DNA of 64,000 bases from Pipra filicauda (Eukaryota; Chordata; Aves; Passeriformes; Pipridae), in assembly GCF_003945595.2 (NCBI RefSeq), contig NW_024104663.1, forward strand, positions 1 to 64,000, read 5' to 3'. Below, piece by piece: positions 45,011 to 60,209 of the stretch; position 1 is the stretch's first letter; each line of letters starts with the position of its first letter. Made by a program: the position numbers and the translations under genes. Under the pieces are notes generated by a model. It was given only the letters and a program-made list of their open reading frames with translations. It did no database searches and was not told the origin of the DNA.

Positions 45011-48000
45011 TTTAGTTTTATCATTTTATTCAATGAAAACTGTCACAGGTGTAAATGTTGCTTTACGCTCTGTTGTTTTCCCGCTTGTTCACATAGGGGG
45101 AATATATTACCACATTCTTTTTCATTTGTCATCTTTTGTGTAAGGAAGGGCAGAGCATTCACATCAGTGGTAATTATGTCTCTGCTGCTGAGAAGGGCCT
45201 TGGAGAAAGACAACCAAAGAAAGGAGATAAACCAAGTCTTATCTTTTCAGCATCAGACAAACATTTGACCCACTATCCAGCCCCCCAGCTATGATACAAG
45301 CATCTAACCCACTTGATGTACAGCATTGTAATATGTCTCCTTCTTTGAAGTTCATGTGATACTGAAAAAGTAGAAGAATCTTGGTGATGTACTGTAGTAT
45401 TCTGCCTCACAGTGGGATTCTCCTTTTAAAGACAATTTAAGAGGAATATTTCCTGGCCAGTGGCATTAGTCCAGTCCCATGGGCTGAGCATTGTGGGGGC
45501 CATGAGATATCGACCAGGCCTTCTTATGAAAGATGGTGGCTGAGCAGAAAGCAATGTAAAGTGTACATTCTGTATTTAGAAGAGCTTGAAAAGACCAGGA
45601 AACATCCCCTTAAACTCTGAAGTAAACTGAAGCAAATCTTAGTGCAGAATCAGAGAGATGGTGTTCGGAAAGCTCTAGTCTTCTACTGATACTGCAGACT
45701 ATGCCTTTGGGTTCCACAATGTGAAACGTGGGTGCAGCTTCACAAGGAGAACTTGCTATAGTTTTAATATTGTTGATGTGGAATTTACTATCTCTGATAT
45801 AATCTGAATGCATTGCAATAGATTTCTTCTTGTAATTTAAAGGATTGCTTAGAAAGTTAACTTTGAATTAGTCAAAAATTTATTTTTGTCTAGCAATGCT
45901 TGTTTAGGTCTTGCTCAGATTGAAAAAGGAATTTTAAGTATACAGCTTTCAGAGTAGTGAGATCAATCTCCTTTCGTTCTAGGCATGAGTCATAACATCA
46001 CCAAGGATGATGATATTGTGGAATTTTGTGGAATTTTGATATCAGTAAAGCTTCTGTTTTGATTCTTACCACTGAGGAGAATGCAGTGCCTTGTTGCTCC
46101 CAGTCAGAGAGCGCAGCAGTGCACCGCGATGTAAGATAAGAAGCTGTTAGAGAGTGTCCAAAGGAGGAGAGTGAAGATGGTGAAGGACCTTGAGGGGAAG
46201 CTGTAGGAGAGCAGCTGAGGTCACTTGGTCTGTTCAGCCTGGTGGAGACTGAGGGGAGACCCCATTGCAGTTACAACTTCCTCATGAGGGGAAGAGCTTT
46301 GGCTTTGCTAATGAGAAAACTGGTCTTATTCATACCAGTTCAGATAGCTATGTTAATGAGGTTCTTTGCTTAACGGACCCACCAGTCCTTAATGGATCTA
46401 TCTTTTGCTCCACCACTGAGTTCCTTTTTCTGTTGCACTCCTGCCATGTATTTCTATAGCTTAATTCACATATGTTTTGTATGATCTAGAATATTGCTTC
46501 AGCTGATTATTTTTGTGCTCCTATCCATCTAAATCATCAAGCCATAACATCACTATCCATATAGATGCTTTTTTATAGATACACATCACTGCCTTCTCAT
46601 GTGGGGAAGTTAACGATTCTATGTACTGTGTATATTAAAGTAGATACATGTCTCTATCTGCAATTTGGCTGATTAGTAGAGTGCTTAGGAAATCATAACA
46701 TTCTCCAGCTATAATGCAAGTCTTCTACTGAATTTCACACTGCATAAATTATAAAATAGATGTGCCTATTAAAAATCTAGATTATGACTTTATAATCCCT
46801 GCAAAAGGCAAATGCTTCATTATACCTATGCATTTTTAGCATTTTATTATTATTGTGCCTTAAAAGATCATTATGATCTCAAAAAGTCAGTTTGGATTTT
46901 TCAATTTCACATTAATTAAAATACTAAGATCTGTAAAATCTCAGGCAGTGATTGTGTGTAGTCTTCTATAGATGTTGGTATATGTCTCTTCTTGTCTGTG
47001 TGTGTCTTGTTTTCTTTTATGGAATGAAGTTTCCCAACACTCTCTAATGCTTATTTTATTTTTTTTCTTTCTGTTATGCAGCCAGAATTTCATGTGCACA
47101 AGGGAAAGGCAGAGGCAGCTGGGAGATGCAACTGGGAGTATCAGTTGGTATGAAAAAGAGTGCAGGAAGTGTGGCAGGTGACTTGGCTTCTCAGTTGCTT
47201 CCCAGGTTTGAGCCCACTGATGATGTTCACTGTGTGAAGTGTTCTCTCTTGGGTTCTCTTTTACAGAAATTCAATGATTTCCCTCCAAGGCAAAACTTAA
47301 GCAGTCTTCTGGAGCTGATTTATTTCAAAGACTGCTTCCACTAGGCAAAGTGGATGACACAATTACTTTTGACTCTCTTAATCTCACATGATTTTCTAAT
47401 ACTATTGAGTATTATTACTGCGAGTAATGTGAGGCAGCGTCCCTGTTAATGTTTCACATGCTTTTAGTTCCATGCTAAAAAATGTTACTCTGATAAAATC
47501 TGCAGTAAAGCCTGCATAATACTTAAATTAAACTGACTAGGGGAAAGACAACACACAAATAGTTATGTCAGGACCATGGAGACCCAACAGAGGCCTAGAG
47601 ACACTCTGGCCAAGTGCCAGATGATGTGAACAGGGTCCTGCAGTATGAACAGGCAGGAAATTCTCCATCCCTTGACATAAAGGCCAGGCATCTCTTCCTG
47701 GGCCAGTTGCTTGTAGCAGCAGAGGTGTAAGGTCATGTTGACAGGCCAGTCTGGGTGTGAAGTAATGGTGTGTAGGATGGCAGCAAGAAAACAAAGCTTT
47801 ATGGATGGTGCTATTCCCATTTCAAATTAGCTATACTGCTTCACTGTCTTTTCACTGCTAGGTGGCATTGTGTTTGCATGTAATTTGGTTTCTTTGGCAA
47901 TGTGTTCACTTTCTAAAGAAAAAAGGCTATCTTGAATTCAAACTAAATCTTACTGAGTTGGAATGATCCCTTTAAACTTTGCAAATGAGATCTTAATTTA

Positions 48001-51000
48001 CAGAGATTCATGAAGTTTGGGGTTTTTTTCCATTGTGTCCTTCTGTGGATCCAAGATGAAATACATTCTTCTTTATAAGGTGCAGTGTCTGATATATCCA
48101 ATTAGGCATTTCTTTCACAGTCATAATTGTTAGGTTATGTGATGGGAGTCTGGAAACTCCTAATGACTGACACAATGGAGAAAGAATAGTCTGACAAACA
48201 ACAGGACTGAAAAGGAATAACCTATTCAGTTTTATATCTTCTACCTGCATCAGAATTAAGCGTAATTGCAGCCATAGAAATTGCCTGCACTCAGGGCTGT
48301 GTATAAAACCATGCACATGAAAAGCTAATGTGCTTTACTGAGGCCTTATTCACACATCCTCTTCCGACTGCTCCTGTGCCGGCTGAGAAGGTTCCTGCCC
48401 CTGGGAACTCCTATTGCACTTCTGTCAGAGGTTGTCACAGGTGCCTCTGCCAGCTGCTCCTGTGCATGATTCCTAGTCCCTTTTGCTTGAAATGAGTAGG
48501 GGTGGTGAAGGTCTATTACTATAACAGTGTTAACTTTTTTTGCTAAATTGCAAATGGGGTTGCGCAAAAGAAGAGTGATGTGGGTGAAACTGGCAGTCAT
48601 TTCCAACATCCGAGCAGTAATGAGTTTTTGTAAAATAGATTGTAATCTTTCAGTGGGCACTGCCAGAACTGGGAGATTTTTTAATGGCCCTGTGTGCATT
48701 TCAGTTACACCACTGATTTTTCAGTCTTTTTCTCTTGGATTGTAGGTATGATCCTAGGTTTGTATGTATGTTGCCTGTTTGGGGGTAGTTTGTGTTATCC
48801 ATGGCCAGGATTCAGTTAAATGAAAATATTTACAGACTTGTGGTTCAGTAGAGCTTTTTTATCCCTGGTTTATCTGTTTTCCATTCATGCTGGAGCTGCT
48901 CTGAGGGCTCTGTACTAATTCAGAATCAAGTCCCTGTTCTGTTTATATACATGCAATTTATTTTAAAGATAACAAGTGATTACAGAACAAAAAAACCTCA
49001 GAGTCTGGTTTGATCCAAAACCAGTAAGATCAATTCTAACAGCTCTTAAATGGCTATCATCAGCATTTGTCTGAGAATTTTATAAATTCTAAAACTTAAA
49101 AACCCCATCTTTTTTCCCCTCTATTACTTTTTTTTTTTTTTTTTTCTGCTGGTATATGCATTATCTTTCTATGGTAGTAATTAATATAGAGAAGAAGGGA
49201 GTTTTTAAAGATTCTTTGTCATTCAAATCACACTCCATTTCTTTCCTGGATTCAATTTTCTCTCTTTTCTGACAGCCATCTGCATTAAAGTAAATAAACA
49301 TTGGCTGAGGCGGGTAGATAATACTAGGTGATTTAGAACTGGCTTTAAAACAAGCGTTACAGATCCCAATGTTTGCGTTATAAAATATGAAGAGTTTTAT
49401 TTTTAAAATGTTGACGTGTATGCTTCCTTTATCTGTTGGATTCACACTCATACATCATTGACTTGTAAATTAGGAGAAATATTAGTGTAGAAAATTGTAT
49501 TGATGCCAGTTAAAAAAAAAAAAAATCAATGCAGAACAATTTACCAGTTGGGCATAGCTTATTAAAGTTAGAGGATTGTATACTGTGAAAGCCATCAAAG
49601 TTTGGACCAGACTTTGTCCTCATTTCGAGCAATAGAAGTTCATGGCAGGATAATATTTTAGCAGTGTGCTGCAGAAGTTGTCTTCTGTAAGTGAAGCAAA
49701 GGAGACCAAATATAGACACTGCTTTGGCTAAACTCCAAATTTTTGCATATTTATGGACTGTCAGCAGGTTGGTCTTATTAGAATTATAGTCTTACTTAAT
49801 AATATTACTACTGGTGTTATGATTACTTACAGTAAAGTGGGTTTTCAGCAGGATCTCCTGTAATAATGCAGGGGAGATGGGTGTTTTTCTAGATGTTTGC
49901 CTGACTCCCAGTGTCTTGGCTAGATGTGTATTATTATTATTTGACCATTTTGTTCAATTTTAATCCCTCAGAAAAGGGAGAAAAAAACCAGCTTGAATAA
50001 AAGCACCCATGGTAATTAGTGGTAGTTTTGTGGAAAACGTGCACTCTAAATATTCTGGAAAACAGTGGGAGACTGATCCAGTTATCAAATCACACAGCGT
50101 GTAGAGAGGATGTTAAGATCACATATTTTTTTTTTAAAAATATGAATGTATAGAAATTGATATCCGTCCTTAACATACAGAACATACACCATTTAATGTG
50201 TGTATGTTTACTGAGTGAAGTTATGTTAGCAAGCAACATCTGCAGATTAGTAGAAATATATTAACTGCATGGAAGTAGAATTCTGAAGGATGCTGACTAG
50301 GTGGAAATCCTGTGGGTACTTGTGCACAGCATGGCATCATCAGGCACAAGTGGTTTGCTTTTAGAAAGTAGATGTTTAAGAATGGTTTTGAAACCAGAAA
50401 ATTGAAAATTTTTTCCTCGTTGACACTTTTCTTTCCACTCTCTATGTAAAATCTTCTTAACATTCCCACTGGTACATTAGGACACAAAGCACTTATGAAA
50501 AGGAATATAAAACCTTAGTTTATTGGCTAAATTTGGAAAAAATTTTTGACATTTCTGACCATCCTTCAAGTAAGGATGTCAGAGTGCAGAGGTCAGGGTA
50601 TAGAAACCTTGGGATATCAAAAGGTGGTGAGAAGAATGGCTGGGATTTCCAGCAGCCTAAGAGTACTCTTTTGTCTCTGGTGGTCAGTTGTCGAGGATGA
50701 TGCCTGTGGACATCAAAGTGTCTAAACAGTGTTATCTAGGCCTGTCCTTTGCCCCCTGCCATGTAATGGGCCTCTTTTCAGGAAAACATTGGGAAAGCTC
50801 AGAAAGCGGGTTGTCCTATCCTAGTGCTATTAGTTCAGCAAGAAAGCAGATCAATAATATTTGCACCAACCAGTAAAACAATCTGTTAGTTTCTAAAAAT
50901 GCATATTAGTCAAGCCTATAAATTATAGACTGCACATCCGAGAACCAATGTTTTTTCGTAATATGATGAGACCTTACTTTTAAAGAATTCTTTTTTTGCC

Positions 51001-52200
51001 TTCTTGGACATTTTATGGAGAACTGTTCTGAGAAAATGCAACAAAACAACCCCCTCCAATCCATCTTTAACACTTGAAAAGAAGTTTGGTTTGTGGGTTT
51101 TTTAGTTTGTTTGGTTTTATTCATGGGTTGTATGTACAGAGGTGTTTTTAAAGAAAAAAAACCCTGATATTTGATGCAGTTCATGCTTAAAATGTTGACT
51201 TTGATGTCTGGAAGAGTTATGCCATCATTTTCAAGATGGATTGCTTTCCTCATCAACAAATAAAAGTTACAGTATCAAAACAAAACCTGTACCTAAAATA
51301 TTTCAGATCCTGTATTGCCCATTCACCTTTTTAGTACACTGGTGAAGAGACAGCTATGGTGAGCTGTATGTTTGTGTTAAATACAATAAAAAATATTCTG
51401 AAAATATGAGAAAAAAACAAACAACTGTTTGCTCCTTGTCAGTTTGGATTTCTTTTTAGAGAAACCCCCAGTTTTGCAAAGAGATATTGCAAGTTGTGGT
51501 GGCAAACAGGTGGGATAATAATCTGGGCCCCAGCCATATGAGAGCTCCTTAAACCTAAAATATGGAGCAACAGAGAGGAAGGCAGCCTAGAAATGGGACT
51601 GTGCTAGTGATTCCAGTGAACCAAACTGGGTTTTTTTAGCTGATTCAGAGCCAGTGATAGTGCCTGTGTCATTATGCAATGCTGCTGCCATTCTTGAACT
51701 AAGTAGACACAATGTAAAAAACATTCTTTGCAGGACTGAGGGCTGAGTAGGACATCTGACTATGAATCAGTCTCTAGGAATATTTAATAAAACCAGTTTT
51801 TAGGATTCACTGCTGTGTGCATTTTGCTAAGAGTATAATACTAATTAGAATATACATGAAATCTTTCCTGAAATTAGACCACATCAATACACATAATTGC
51901 ATTATTATCATAAGAAATGACAATGAATTCAATATCAAGATACTTAAGCCAAATGGTAATGTAAGTATTAAAAGTAAACCTGTGGTTGAATCAATAACAC
52001 CCTTAAGTAGAGGAAATTGGAGCTGGGATTTGTCGGCATGTAATTATGTGACATCTTTAAATATAGCTAAAGATGTAAGTTCAGTGTGGTTTTGAAAGTC
52101 TGGAATTAAACTGTTTAAGGAACCTGTGTTTCTCTACCATATTTCATTTTACTGTAATTTAGGACTGAAGAGAAAATTTTAATATGAACATATGAAAACT
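45010..52200. other. Non-coding AT-rich region
   Basis: Apart from a CR1 piece at 46.15-46.30 kb I see no gene or named repeat. A T-run of about 19 lies at 49128-49146. Open frames such as 48346-48699 (- strand) have no recognisable domain. Confidence 0.6.
46145..46295 (+). mobile_element. CR1 LINE internal fragment, + orientation
   Basis: 'gagtgtccaaaggaggagag', 'gaaggaccttgaggggaagc', 'tctgttcagcctggtggaga' and 'acttcctcatgagggga' follow CR1 order. It lacks the 3' tail. Confidence 0.75.
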
Positions 52201-52204
52201 CATG

Positions 52205-52308
52205 AACCCTTCATTATCTTTTCTCTCCTCTGTCCAGTTGCAGAAGGGAGTGAGAGAATGGCTTTGATGAGTACCTGGCATCCAGCCCAGGGTCAACCCA
52301 CCACAACA
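52205..52308 (-). mobile_element. ERVL-type LTR end fragment, - orientation
   Basis: On the - strand it begins TGTTGTGGTGGGTTGACCCT and continues with GGGCTGGATGCCAGG, the same LTR start as the 28.1-kb element. Only about 100 bases remain. Confidence 0.6.
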
Positions 52309-52932
52309 TATGAGTTAACTTTGACTAGGAGGACATATATAATCATATCACTGTTGATACACTAAAGTTTATAACAAGTAACCTATGTGTTGGGATAATT
52401 TTTATTTATTTGTAAGGATATTGCACTTGAAAACTGGCATTTCGGGCTGCCAGATGACTCCTCATTACTTACCTTCCTATATCCTCATCTAGTAAAGAGG
52501 ATGAAGAGCTACGGATTTGCTAGCATGCCTGAGTGACCACAGAGAGGCTACATGGTTGTATTCACTTTCATTGCTATGCTGAGAGTCCAAAGCAAATGTT
52601 TTTCACTTTCAGAGTATGGATCTTGAACACCAATACTGCAGCTTATGTATTCCATAGTTAATATATTTTATAATACATAATATAGTGCTACTTCTAGAAA
52701 AAAACGGAGAACGAAGTATTGTATCTTCTATGGTATTTTACTCTTTTTCTTACTACACCTGTGTTTTTTCTTGTCATCCTGATTTTGCCAACATCTCTGT
52801 CCCTAGCTTTTCACAGGAGAGTATTTTCAATGACTGAAGAACATCCTTCTCTGTTAATTGGAGAGATATGGATTTGATGGATGGTCCACTCAGTGCATGA
52901 GGAATTGGCCCTTTAGCAGGGCCTGTTGCTAT

Positions 52933-53183
52933 AGGACAAGGAGTAAAAGAGATTAGATGGAGATTAGATATAAGAAAGGTATTTTTTTAATGATGAAAGT
53001 GGTGAAACACTGGCACAGGTTGCCCAGAGAGCTGGTGGATGCCCCATACCCAAAAACATTCAAGGTCAGGTTGGATGGGGCTCTGAGTGACCTGACCTAG
53101 CTGAAAATATCCCTGCTCATTGCATGGAGGTTGGACTAGACGACCTTTAAAGGTCACTTCCAACCCAAACCATTCTATGATTC
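52933..53183 (+). mobile_element. CR1 LINE 3' fragment, + orientation
   Basis: 'acaggttgcccagagagctg', 'gtggatgccccataccc', 'ggtcaggttggatggggctc' and a classic tail 'tccaacccaaaccattctat' + 'gattc'. 5'-truncated. Confidence 0.92.
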
Positions 53184-53189
53184 ACTGTT

Positions 53190-56100
53190 TTTCCTCATAA
53201 AAGAGCTAGGGTAACCACTAGAATTATCATGTAACAGAACTAAAATGAACAAATGGCTTGCTTTTATTATTTTTTCTGTTGGTTTTGTTTTGGTTTTTTT
53301 TTTTTTTTACTTTCTGTGCTTTTCCATAGTACTTTGTCTTACACATATGCTTGTTTTCATCATAAAAGATGGCTTAAATCTCACTTCTGAACTATGTCAC
53401 ATATAAAAACGGAGTGTATATGATATGGTGCAATTAGATTAAATAGTTAAACTTGAATTTTACAATAATTTCTGAAAAAGTGGTCTCCTATGGTGTTTAG
53501 CAAGTTTTTAATCTGACAGCCTTTCAGAATAGTTTTGATTGTGGCTAGCTAGAGATGTGTGGATTACTGACATCTTTAAATTCTGTCACAAATTTGTCAG
53601 AAAGAACTATATGGAAAACATGTTACATACCATGGGAGAGTGCACAGGAATTTGAGTAATGTGAAAACAAATGAAAAGTAAATGCTGCTGGGTAGTACCA
53701 GTTTAATGTTCAGAGAAGTTACAGCCTAAGTTCGGATGACATTTTGAAGCAAACTCTATCAGCTCCCCTACAAAAAAGAGGTTCTTATCTTTAATTTCTG
53801 TTTTTTTAAATTAAGGCTTGCTACTGCTTAGCTCTTCTTTTTTACTTGTGCTGAATCTCATGTCTGACTTGAGTCTGACTTGCCTCAAAAAACGGAGAGC
53901 AAAAATTGTGCAGTCAGTGCTCATTGATACTGCACAGTGAAAGGACAGAGTAACAGAGAGGAAGTAAAAGCAATTTAAAATATGCAAACTAATAAAGATA
54001 CACACATTTTGAGAATGATGATTCACAAAAATGTGAACCTGTTTGTGAGGAGAATGGGAAAAGCCTAAAGAAATTGCTGCTGCGTGGCCTGAGCAGCGTG
54101 TCACCCTCAGTGATGTTGTGTGTAACCAAAGGCAGGGAGCAAAGACAAGGCTTAAATCACAGTTTGGACAATCTACTCACAGAAAATTAGGGCTGATGTA
54201 GAAACTTTACTAATATAATGAATCAGATATTCAACTTTCTCATGTATTTACTTAATCTATGCAGTTACAAGGTAAAAAAAATTGTGTCTCTTCTCATGGT
54301 TGCATGGATGTATGTGTTGCATATATCCGTGAAACAACCTCTAGTGCCTCTGCAATACAACCTCTAGTGCCTCTGGGTTTGCAACAGTCTCAAAATGCAA
54401 CTTCTTCATCTTTCATAACATAATTGTAAAGTCTAACGGTGTCAGTATTAGTTGGCTCATTGCTGAACATTCCAGTTCTTGGAAAGGAGAAGCAGGTGGA
54501 ACTGGAGTGTGTATATCATTTTTGGGGAGGGCACCGAGAGTAAAAAGTTTTAAAAAGACAGTGAATAGAAAAGAAGTCAGAGATAGTAGGACAAAGAAGG
54601 GAAAACTGTGACCAGGGTGCACATGGACTTTAAAGCAGAGCCTGCAAAGCTAAGTAAAACAGTTTGTGCTGAGCCCGAGCACTGGAACTTCCAGTTAGAG
54701 TGGATCCTGGCAGAGTTTCGGCCTGTCGCAGTCAATAGTCTTCCAGGCAGTGCCAGGGCTGGGAATGGCATACACCAAGGACTCTTTCAGAGTGCATGGA
54801 CCTCACATACTCCCAGCAGTCTTTTTCTCACTAAAACATTTTTGCAGCCGTTCAGTTTCATGCTGTGAAAGCATCACTCTGATGACTTGCAAGACAGCAC
54901 AGGCATTGATTAAAAATTCTGACTCAACCCACACTTAGTATGTCCACGAAGTCGTAAGGCACTATATGTATCCAAGAAAATGAGCATGGTTGTGCCACAG
55001 AACAATCAATGACCTGGTTTTATTTAGCAATATAGACATGGCAAAGGAGCAACATTCTCTGTTTGGATGTAGCTGATAAATGGGTGGGGTTACTGAGAAG
55101 CTGCAACCTCACATGAATGGGAGTGCCTGCCTTGTTGAGTAGTGCTAATGGCAGGAACTTCATCTGTATGGGCCTTCCAGTAAACTAATTTCCATGGAGT
55201 CTGCCACTAAGGACTGTTGAATGTGACATATAGAGAAAAAATTACTAATAGCAATAACTATATAGTTATACAATTATAACCCTATGTAATGGACATATTT
55301 TGTGCAAAATTCTTGTGAGGTCATGCAAGTAGACTGATGAATCTCAATTGATGAAGGAAACTAAGTATAGGCAAGTGTCATATTATGCACTGATAACTGA
55401 GCCTCAGCCTAAGAACACATAAGACTCTGTATGTGTGTAGGTGTGGATAGGTGTGCATGCACAGGTAGTACCTATCCACCTGATTTATTTTTATCCATCA
55501 CTGGGATATAGTTATTGCTTAAAAAGAGCTTCTTAATCGTTGCCTGAAAAAATTAAGAAGGTGATAAGCAGAATTTATTTGAAGGAAGCAAAGCTTCAAA
55601 ATTGCTTATAAAATAAAAACCTCTTCAATCAGAAACAGTTCTATAAAGCTCTACATTGGTAAAGGACACCACCTTAATGGGGTGATGCTATTCATATAGT
55701 ACATAGACTGGTAATTGAGTGCAGAAGATGATGAGTCAAAGATAATAACATACAGTTTCCAAGTCCATAATGTCAAGCACTGAAAGAAGTCATCAGAGTG
55801 TTAGAAGAAATGGAAGGACTTCAATAACGGAATTCTAGTAGACGTAGGGTTTGCAATTGTATGGAATAGTTATTCCTGCCTTTTCTTCACAGTTTTTGAC
55901 GCAGGAGATAAAAGAGAAAAAGAAATGTGAAGAAAAGTAATATTTCTAGCAGAAAGCGACCTGGGCTTCTCGTGGGCTTGACTCATACTCTTCTTTAGCT
56001 AGAGATGATGTTCCTGAGTCTAAGACAGTTTGTAGACAAGCAACAGTTATATTTATTCCTCAATACTTATGGAGATGTTTCCCTACATAGGATAAATTCT

Positions 56101-57140
56101 TGATATTTCTTCATTTATAGTTCATCTCATATTCTGTCATAGGGCTATTGTTTGGATACCTTTAATAGAATGTTTTTCTTTATTCTTCAAAACTTGTAAC
56201 ATGGTGCTGTTTCCTGAAGGTGTAGTGGTAACTTTACAAATTAGGTAGTACTCTGAGATCCAAGGCATTTCCAAGGAAATTTTCACTGTATTTTCAGCAA
56301 GTAGAATTGTCTGGATTTTATGGTGAGAAACCATATATAAGTTCAGAAAACAAAACTTGAGATAATAACATTAATTATGAGGATATGTTATAAAAAATAA
56401 GGATAATCTTAATCCACATGGGATTAAGATATGGGACAAAGTCATGAGTCAGGTGCCATGTGGTGGGCAGGTGAAGTGACCTTCTCGGAATCAAAGACAA
56501 TTGTGGCTTTCAAAGTTTGTATTAGAAGTTTAAATGTTTCCTGCTGATCTTGGGTTAACATTTCTGAATGCATCTTCCTCATGCTTTCACATTATACATA
56601 AGATAAGATATTTTTCTGAAAGAGCCTTCATCAAATGTCTAGGGAAAAAACCTGTCTTTTATATTAAATGTTTGCTGCTATTGGACAACTGGCATGTGTG
56701 TTTAAAATACACTGGATGCATAATTACAGGGAAAACGGATGCTGGCAGTTGTGTAAGAGCCACCCCCTAAAGGCAAGAAAAAGTGAGCCTTAAAGGCAAG
56801 AATTATGCTGTTACATAAAAGCTTGTTCCTAACATGTCAATTGGTGCAGTATGTCCAGTTATGGTGTTTCAGACATACCATTTTGTACTATTCATGCTGT
56901 CTGTTTAGAATGCTGTTCCATTCTTTCGTCCAGTCACATGAACTCTGTTCTTTCTCAATCATGAGAGCCTGTTCTCTGCTGCAGGGACAATGTACAATGG
57001 GTAGTACTCAAATGTGAGGGCAATGCCCAGCATTTTTGAAAAATATGAGACACTATCAGCCAATTGAAATTATGCACCCTTGATGTGCTAGTTACGATTT
57101 TGTAGACTTACAGTGTATGCCTCTTAAGTAACCTCTTTTC
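53190..57140. other. Non-coding AT-rich region
   Basis: No supported gene, RNA gene or named repeat seen; only short open frames. Confidence 0.55.
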
Positions 57141-57149
57141 TATTCTGAA

Positions 57150-57497
57150 GAATCCCAGCTAAATAGATAGTCCTGAATCTTCTTAATCCTTTTGGTCTCC
57201 TTGTCTTTCTTTGGACCTTTTCAAGTTTAACTACCTTTTTGACACAGTGGACCCAAAGTGCACACAGTGCACTCCAGTATAAACAGATTATAGAATCACA
57301 GAATCATTTAGGTTGGAAAAGACCTTAAAGGACATTGGGTCCAGCTGTTAACCCAGCACTGCCAAGTCCAACACAGAACCATGTCCCTAAGTGCCACATC
57401 TACATGTCTTTTAAATACGTCCAGGGATGGTGACCCCTGTTCCCTGGACAGCCTGTTCCAATGCTTGACAACCCTTTCAGCAAAGACATTTTTCCTA
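57150..57497 (-). mobile_element. CR1 LINE fragment, - orientation
   Basis: Clear reversed CR1 from 57291 ('tagaatcacagaatcattta', 'gcactgccaagtccaacaca', 'cctgttccaatgcttgacaa'), with - strand protein words ERVVKHWNRLSRE. The preceding 140 bases ('gacacagtggacccaaagtg') look like an older CR1 piece. Confidence 0.88.
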
Positions 57498-57499
57498 TA

Positions 57500-60205
57500 A
57501 TTACAAATATGAACACTATAGACATTAGGACTATATAACACATATGTATATGTGTGAGAGAGAATGTGATTGTCATCATGTAGTGTATAATTGCCATTGT
57601 GCTGTCTTAAGATTTTTATGGTTAAAAAAAATTACTGCTTGCAATTTGTATAGCTTTCTTTAATAGATCTATTGCTCTGGTTTGCCTTTTCTACTAATAC
57701 TTTTAGTGTATGTGTTGCAGAACACGCAGTATGATTTCAAACCAGAGCAGGATAGAATGTCAAACAGGTCTCAATTCTGGTAAGTGCTATTCTGCTGTGC
57801 ATTTACAAAGGCAGAAGCATTAGGATTGTTCACAAGCAGCCCAACAGATCATGGATATAGAGGGAGTCAGCATTTGTATTTTCCAATTCATATTGTGTTT
57901 CTTATGTTGGAAGTTGTTCCATAGCCTTCCAGATGCAAATGAAAGCAGGTGTTGCTGCTTACTCAACTTTCCTTGGATAAAACAAAGATTTATTTCTTAA
58001 TTGTTGATAATGATATTTTTAATAGAGCTTCTGGGTGATTTTCAAAGAAGTAGTATTTAAAGGACTCTGTTGTTATCCTGCCTGTCTACTTGGGTACCTA
58101 AAACCTACTGTGACCTTATTATGGCAGCACCTTTGGATTACTGGCCAATTAATTTTTATTCCACCAGTAATGCTCTGTTATGCATGGTAAGGTAGGGCTG
58201 GGATACATGGATGATGAGAAATTAATGAGAAATTAATATGGAGGCTGCAACGCTGGCTATCAGTGTAGTACCGATTAAGTAGTTCGGTATTGACTCTCAG
58301 TTCAACAGGACCTGTACAACCCATAACAGAGGAACAGACTTGGAACACTGTAGTATAGCTGTGGTTACATGGCCTACACTTGACCTAATAGATTGAATGA
58401 GACCTATGTTGGCTTTGGTTGGAGTCACACTGAGAGCGTCTATACCTCTGGCATAACAAACACCCAAAGCATGTGACACTTGCATGGATATTTGAGTTGC
58501 TAATCTTTTGACACAGTGTTTTGTGTTGTTTCAGCATTACATGGTTCCAATACTGTTAATATTTTTGGATGCCAGTGATTTTTAGCATAAAAATTTTCAG
58601 GATCTCTTCTGTTTGCTAGTGCAGCCATGTGACTGAGAGCCATGAAGCTATGAAGCAGCTTGGCAAACCAAAGGAATGAGATGCTATCTGTGTACCTAAC
58701 TAAATGCATTATAGGGGAGAGCCTGTTCTTAAATCACTGTAACACTTACAGAAAGTTTGATGTGATGTTGAATTGTCACTGGAGGTAAGAGATTCTGATG
58801 GAAAATTGTACTGCAGTACAACAGTTGTGTGTGTAATTGCACTGTGGTATATTTGTTTCTCTTGCAAACAAAGATATGTGTTCCTCTCTGATTCACTGAA
58901 TGGGAAAAAAAGCCATCCATTGGGACACATGGACATGATTCCTTCCAAAGCATATATGGGGATTTGAAGCACGTAAATGGCAGATTGGGAAATAGTGCAA
59001 GACATGGCTATGAGTGGAAATGGTACGAGTATCTTTAATAGTCTGCAGTGGAAAAGCACCATCGCTGTCTCAGTAGTTGGAGGTAGGCAGTGGGTTAATA
59101 CAAGCATATCAAATCACACACACTGAGTACAAGATTTATTCAATTAGTTTCAGTTCACAGTCACAACAAAATGTAATGTGCCTGTTCCCCAGGTATGAGA
59201 TGGTGTCACATCTTGTCTCCTGACCCGATGTACTGTACAACGTCCTCCATCACATGGGTTGGCATACGAGGTCTTTCACAATGGGAGCGGAGAAAGTTGA
59301 GAGTTCTTAAGAGCTGTTTTTCTAAGCACTCAAATGGATGTTACTCAGCCTGGAGGTTCAGAGGCTTTTTTGCCGATGCGACAATTACTAGAGATGAAGG
59401 AACACTCCTAAGGAAGTGTTTTGAACAGTTAGAGTTGTTAATAGCTACAGAAGTATCAGTCAGGCTGTAGCTTTTAAGTTTTTAAAAAATGATCTTTTTA
59501 CACAGGTACAGCATGACTGAACAAGTAGTGGGTGCTTTTTGTACAGCACCCACTGTGAATAAAAATTAAATGTGGGCGAGACATGAAAGCAGCAGCAGTT
59601 TCAGTGACTTTTAAGAGTGATGAAGAAAGAGTTGTGACATTCTGAAATACTCCTGTTGTGTTTTGAGAAAATGAAGGATTTTTCTGACGACTGGTTGTAC
59701 CAGTTGTAAAACGATGTGTCTGATTAATAATGCATTCTATTGAAAAGGGATGGGAGGTTTGCTTAGGAATGATTCATCGTTGTCTGTTGCAGTAATTAAG
59801 TCCATTCCTTGTTTTAAGGTCAGCATGACCCTATTTAAATTTTCAGTCTCAAGGGTCTGTGCAGTTGGTGTTTAAGGAGGAATTAGGAAGAGATAGCAAT
59901 TTATTGGTTTCTCTACATTTTGGCAAATGTGTATTTCCTTCCCTTTTTTTTCCCCCTGATTCATTATTGAAACATTTGTTTGATTTATAAAACTAAATTG
60001 ACCTTTTATTTTACTCCTTAATAAGATTTTTTTTTCTCAGAGATTTAAAAAAACATATATAGTATGTTTAAGACCCTTTTAAATTCAGTGATATGAAGAA
60101 CCAAAGTACTTGTATGATTTTAAATACAAAGCAGTATTTTAAAAGGTTCTCTTGTGCCTTTAACACACCTTTGTATGAAAGATAATCCTGTTCCAGCTAT
60201 CCTGT
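57500..60205. other. Non-coding region
   Basis: No supported gene. An open frame at 59195-59470 (+) shows no family resemblance. Confidence 0.55.
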
Positions 60206-60209
60206 TACT

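Noticed and set aside
48346..48699. 117-codon - strand frame
   Set aside because: No domain, no splice or promoter context, and it overlaps a + strand frame of similar quality.
59195..59470. 91-codon + strand frame, considered as a GREB1 exon
   Set aside because: Does not resemble the start of GREB1 or any protein I know, and lacks convincing splice sites.
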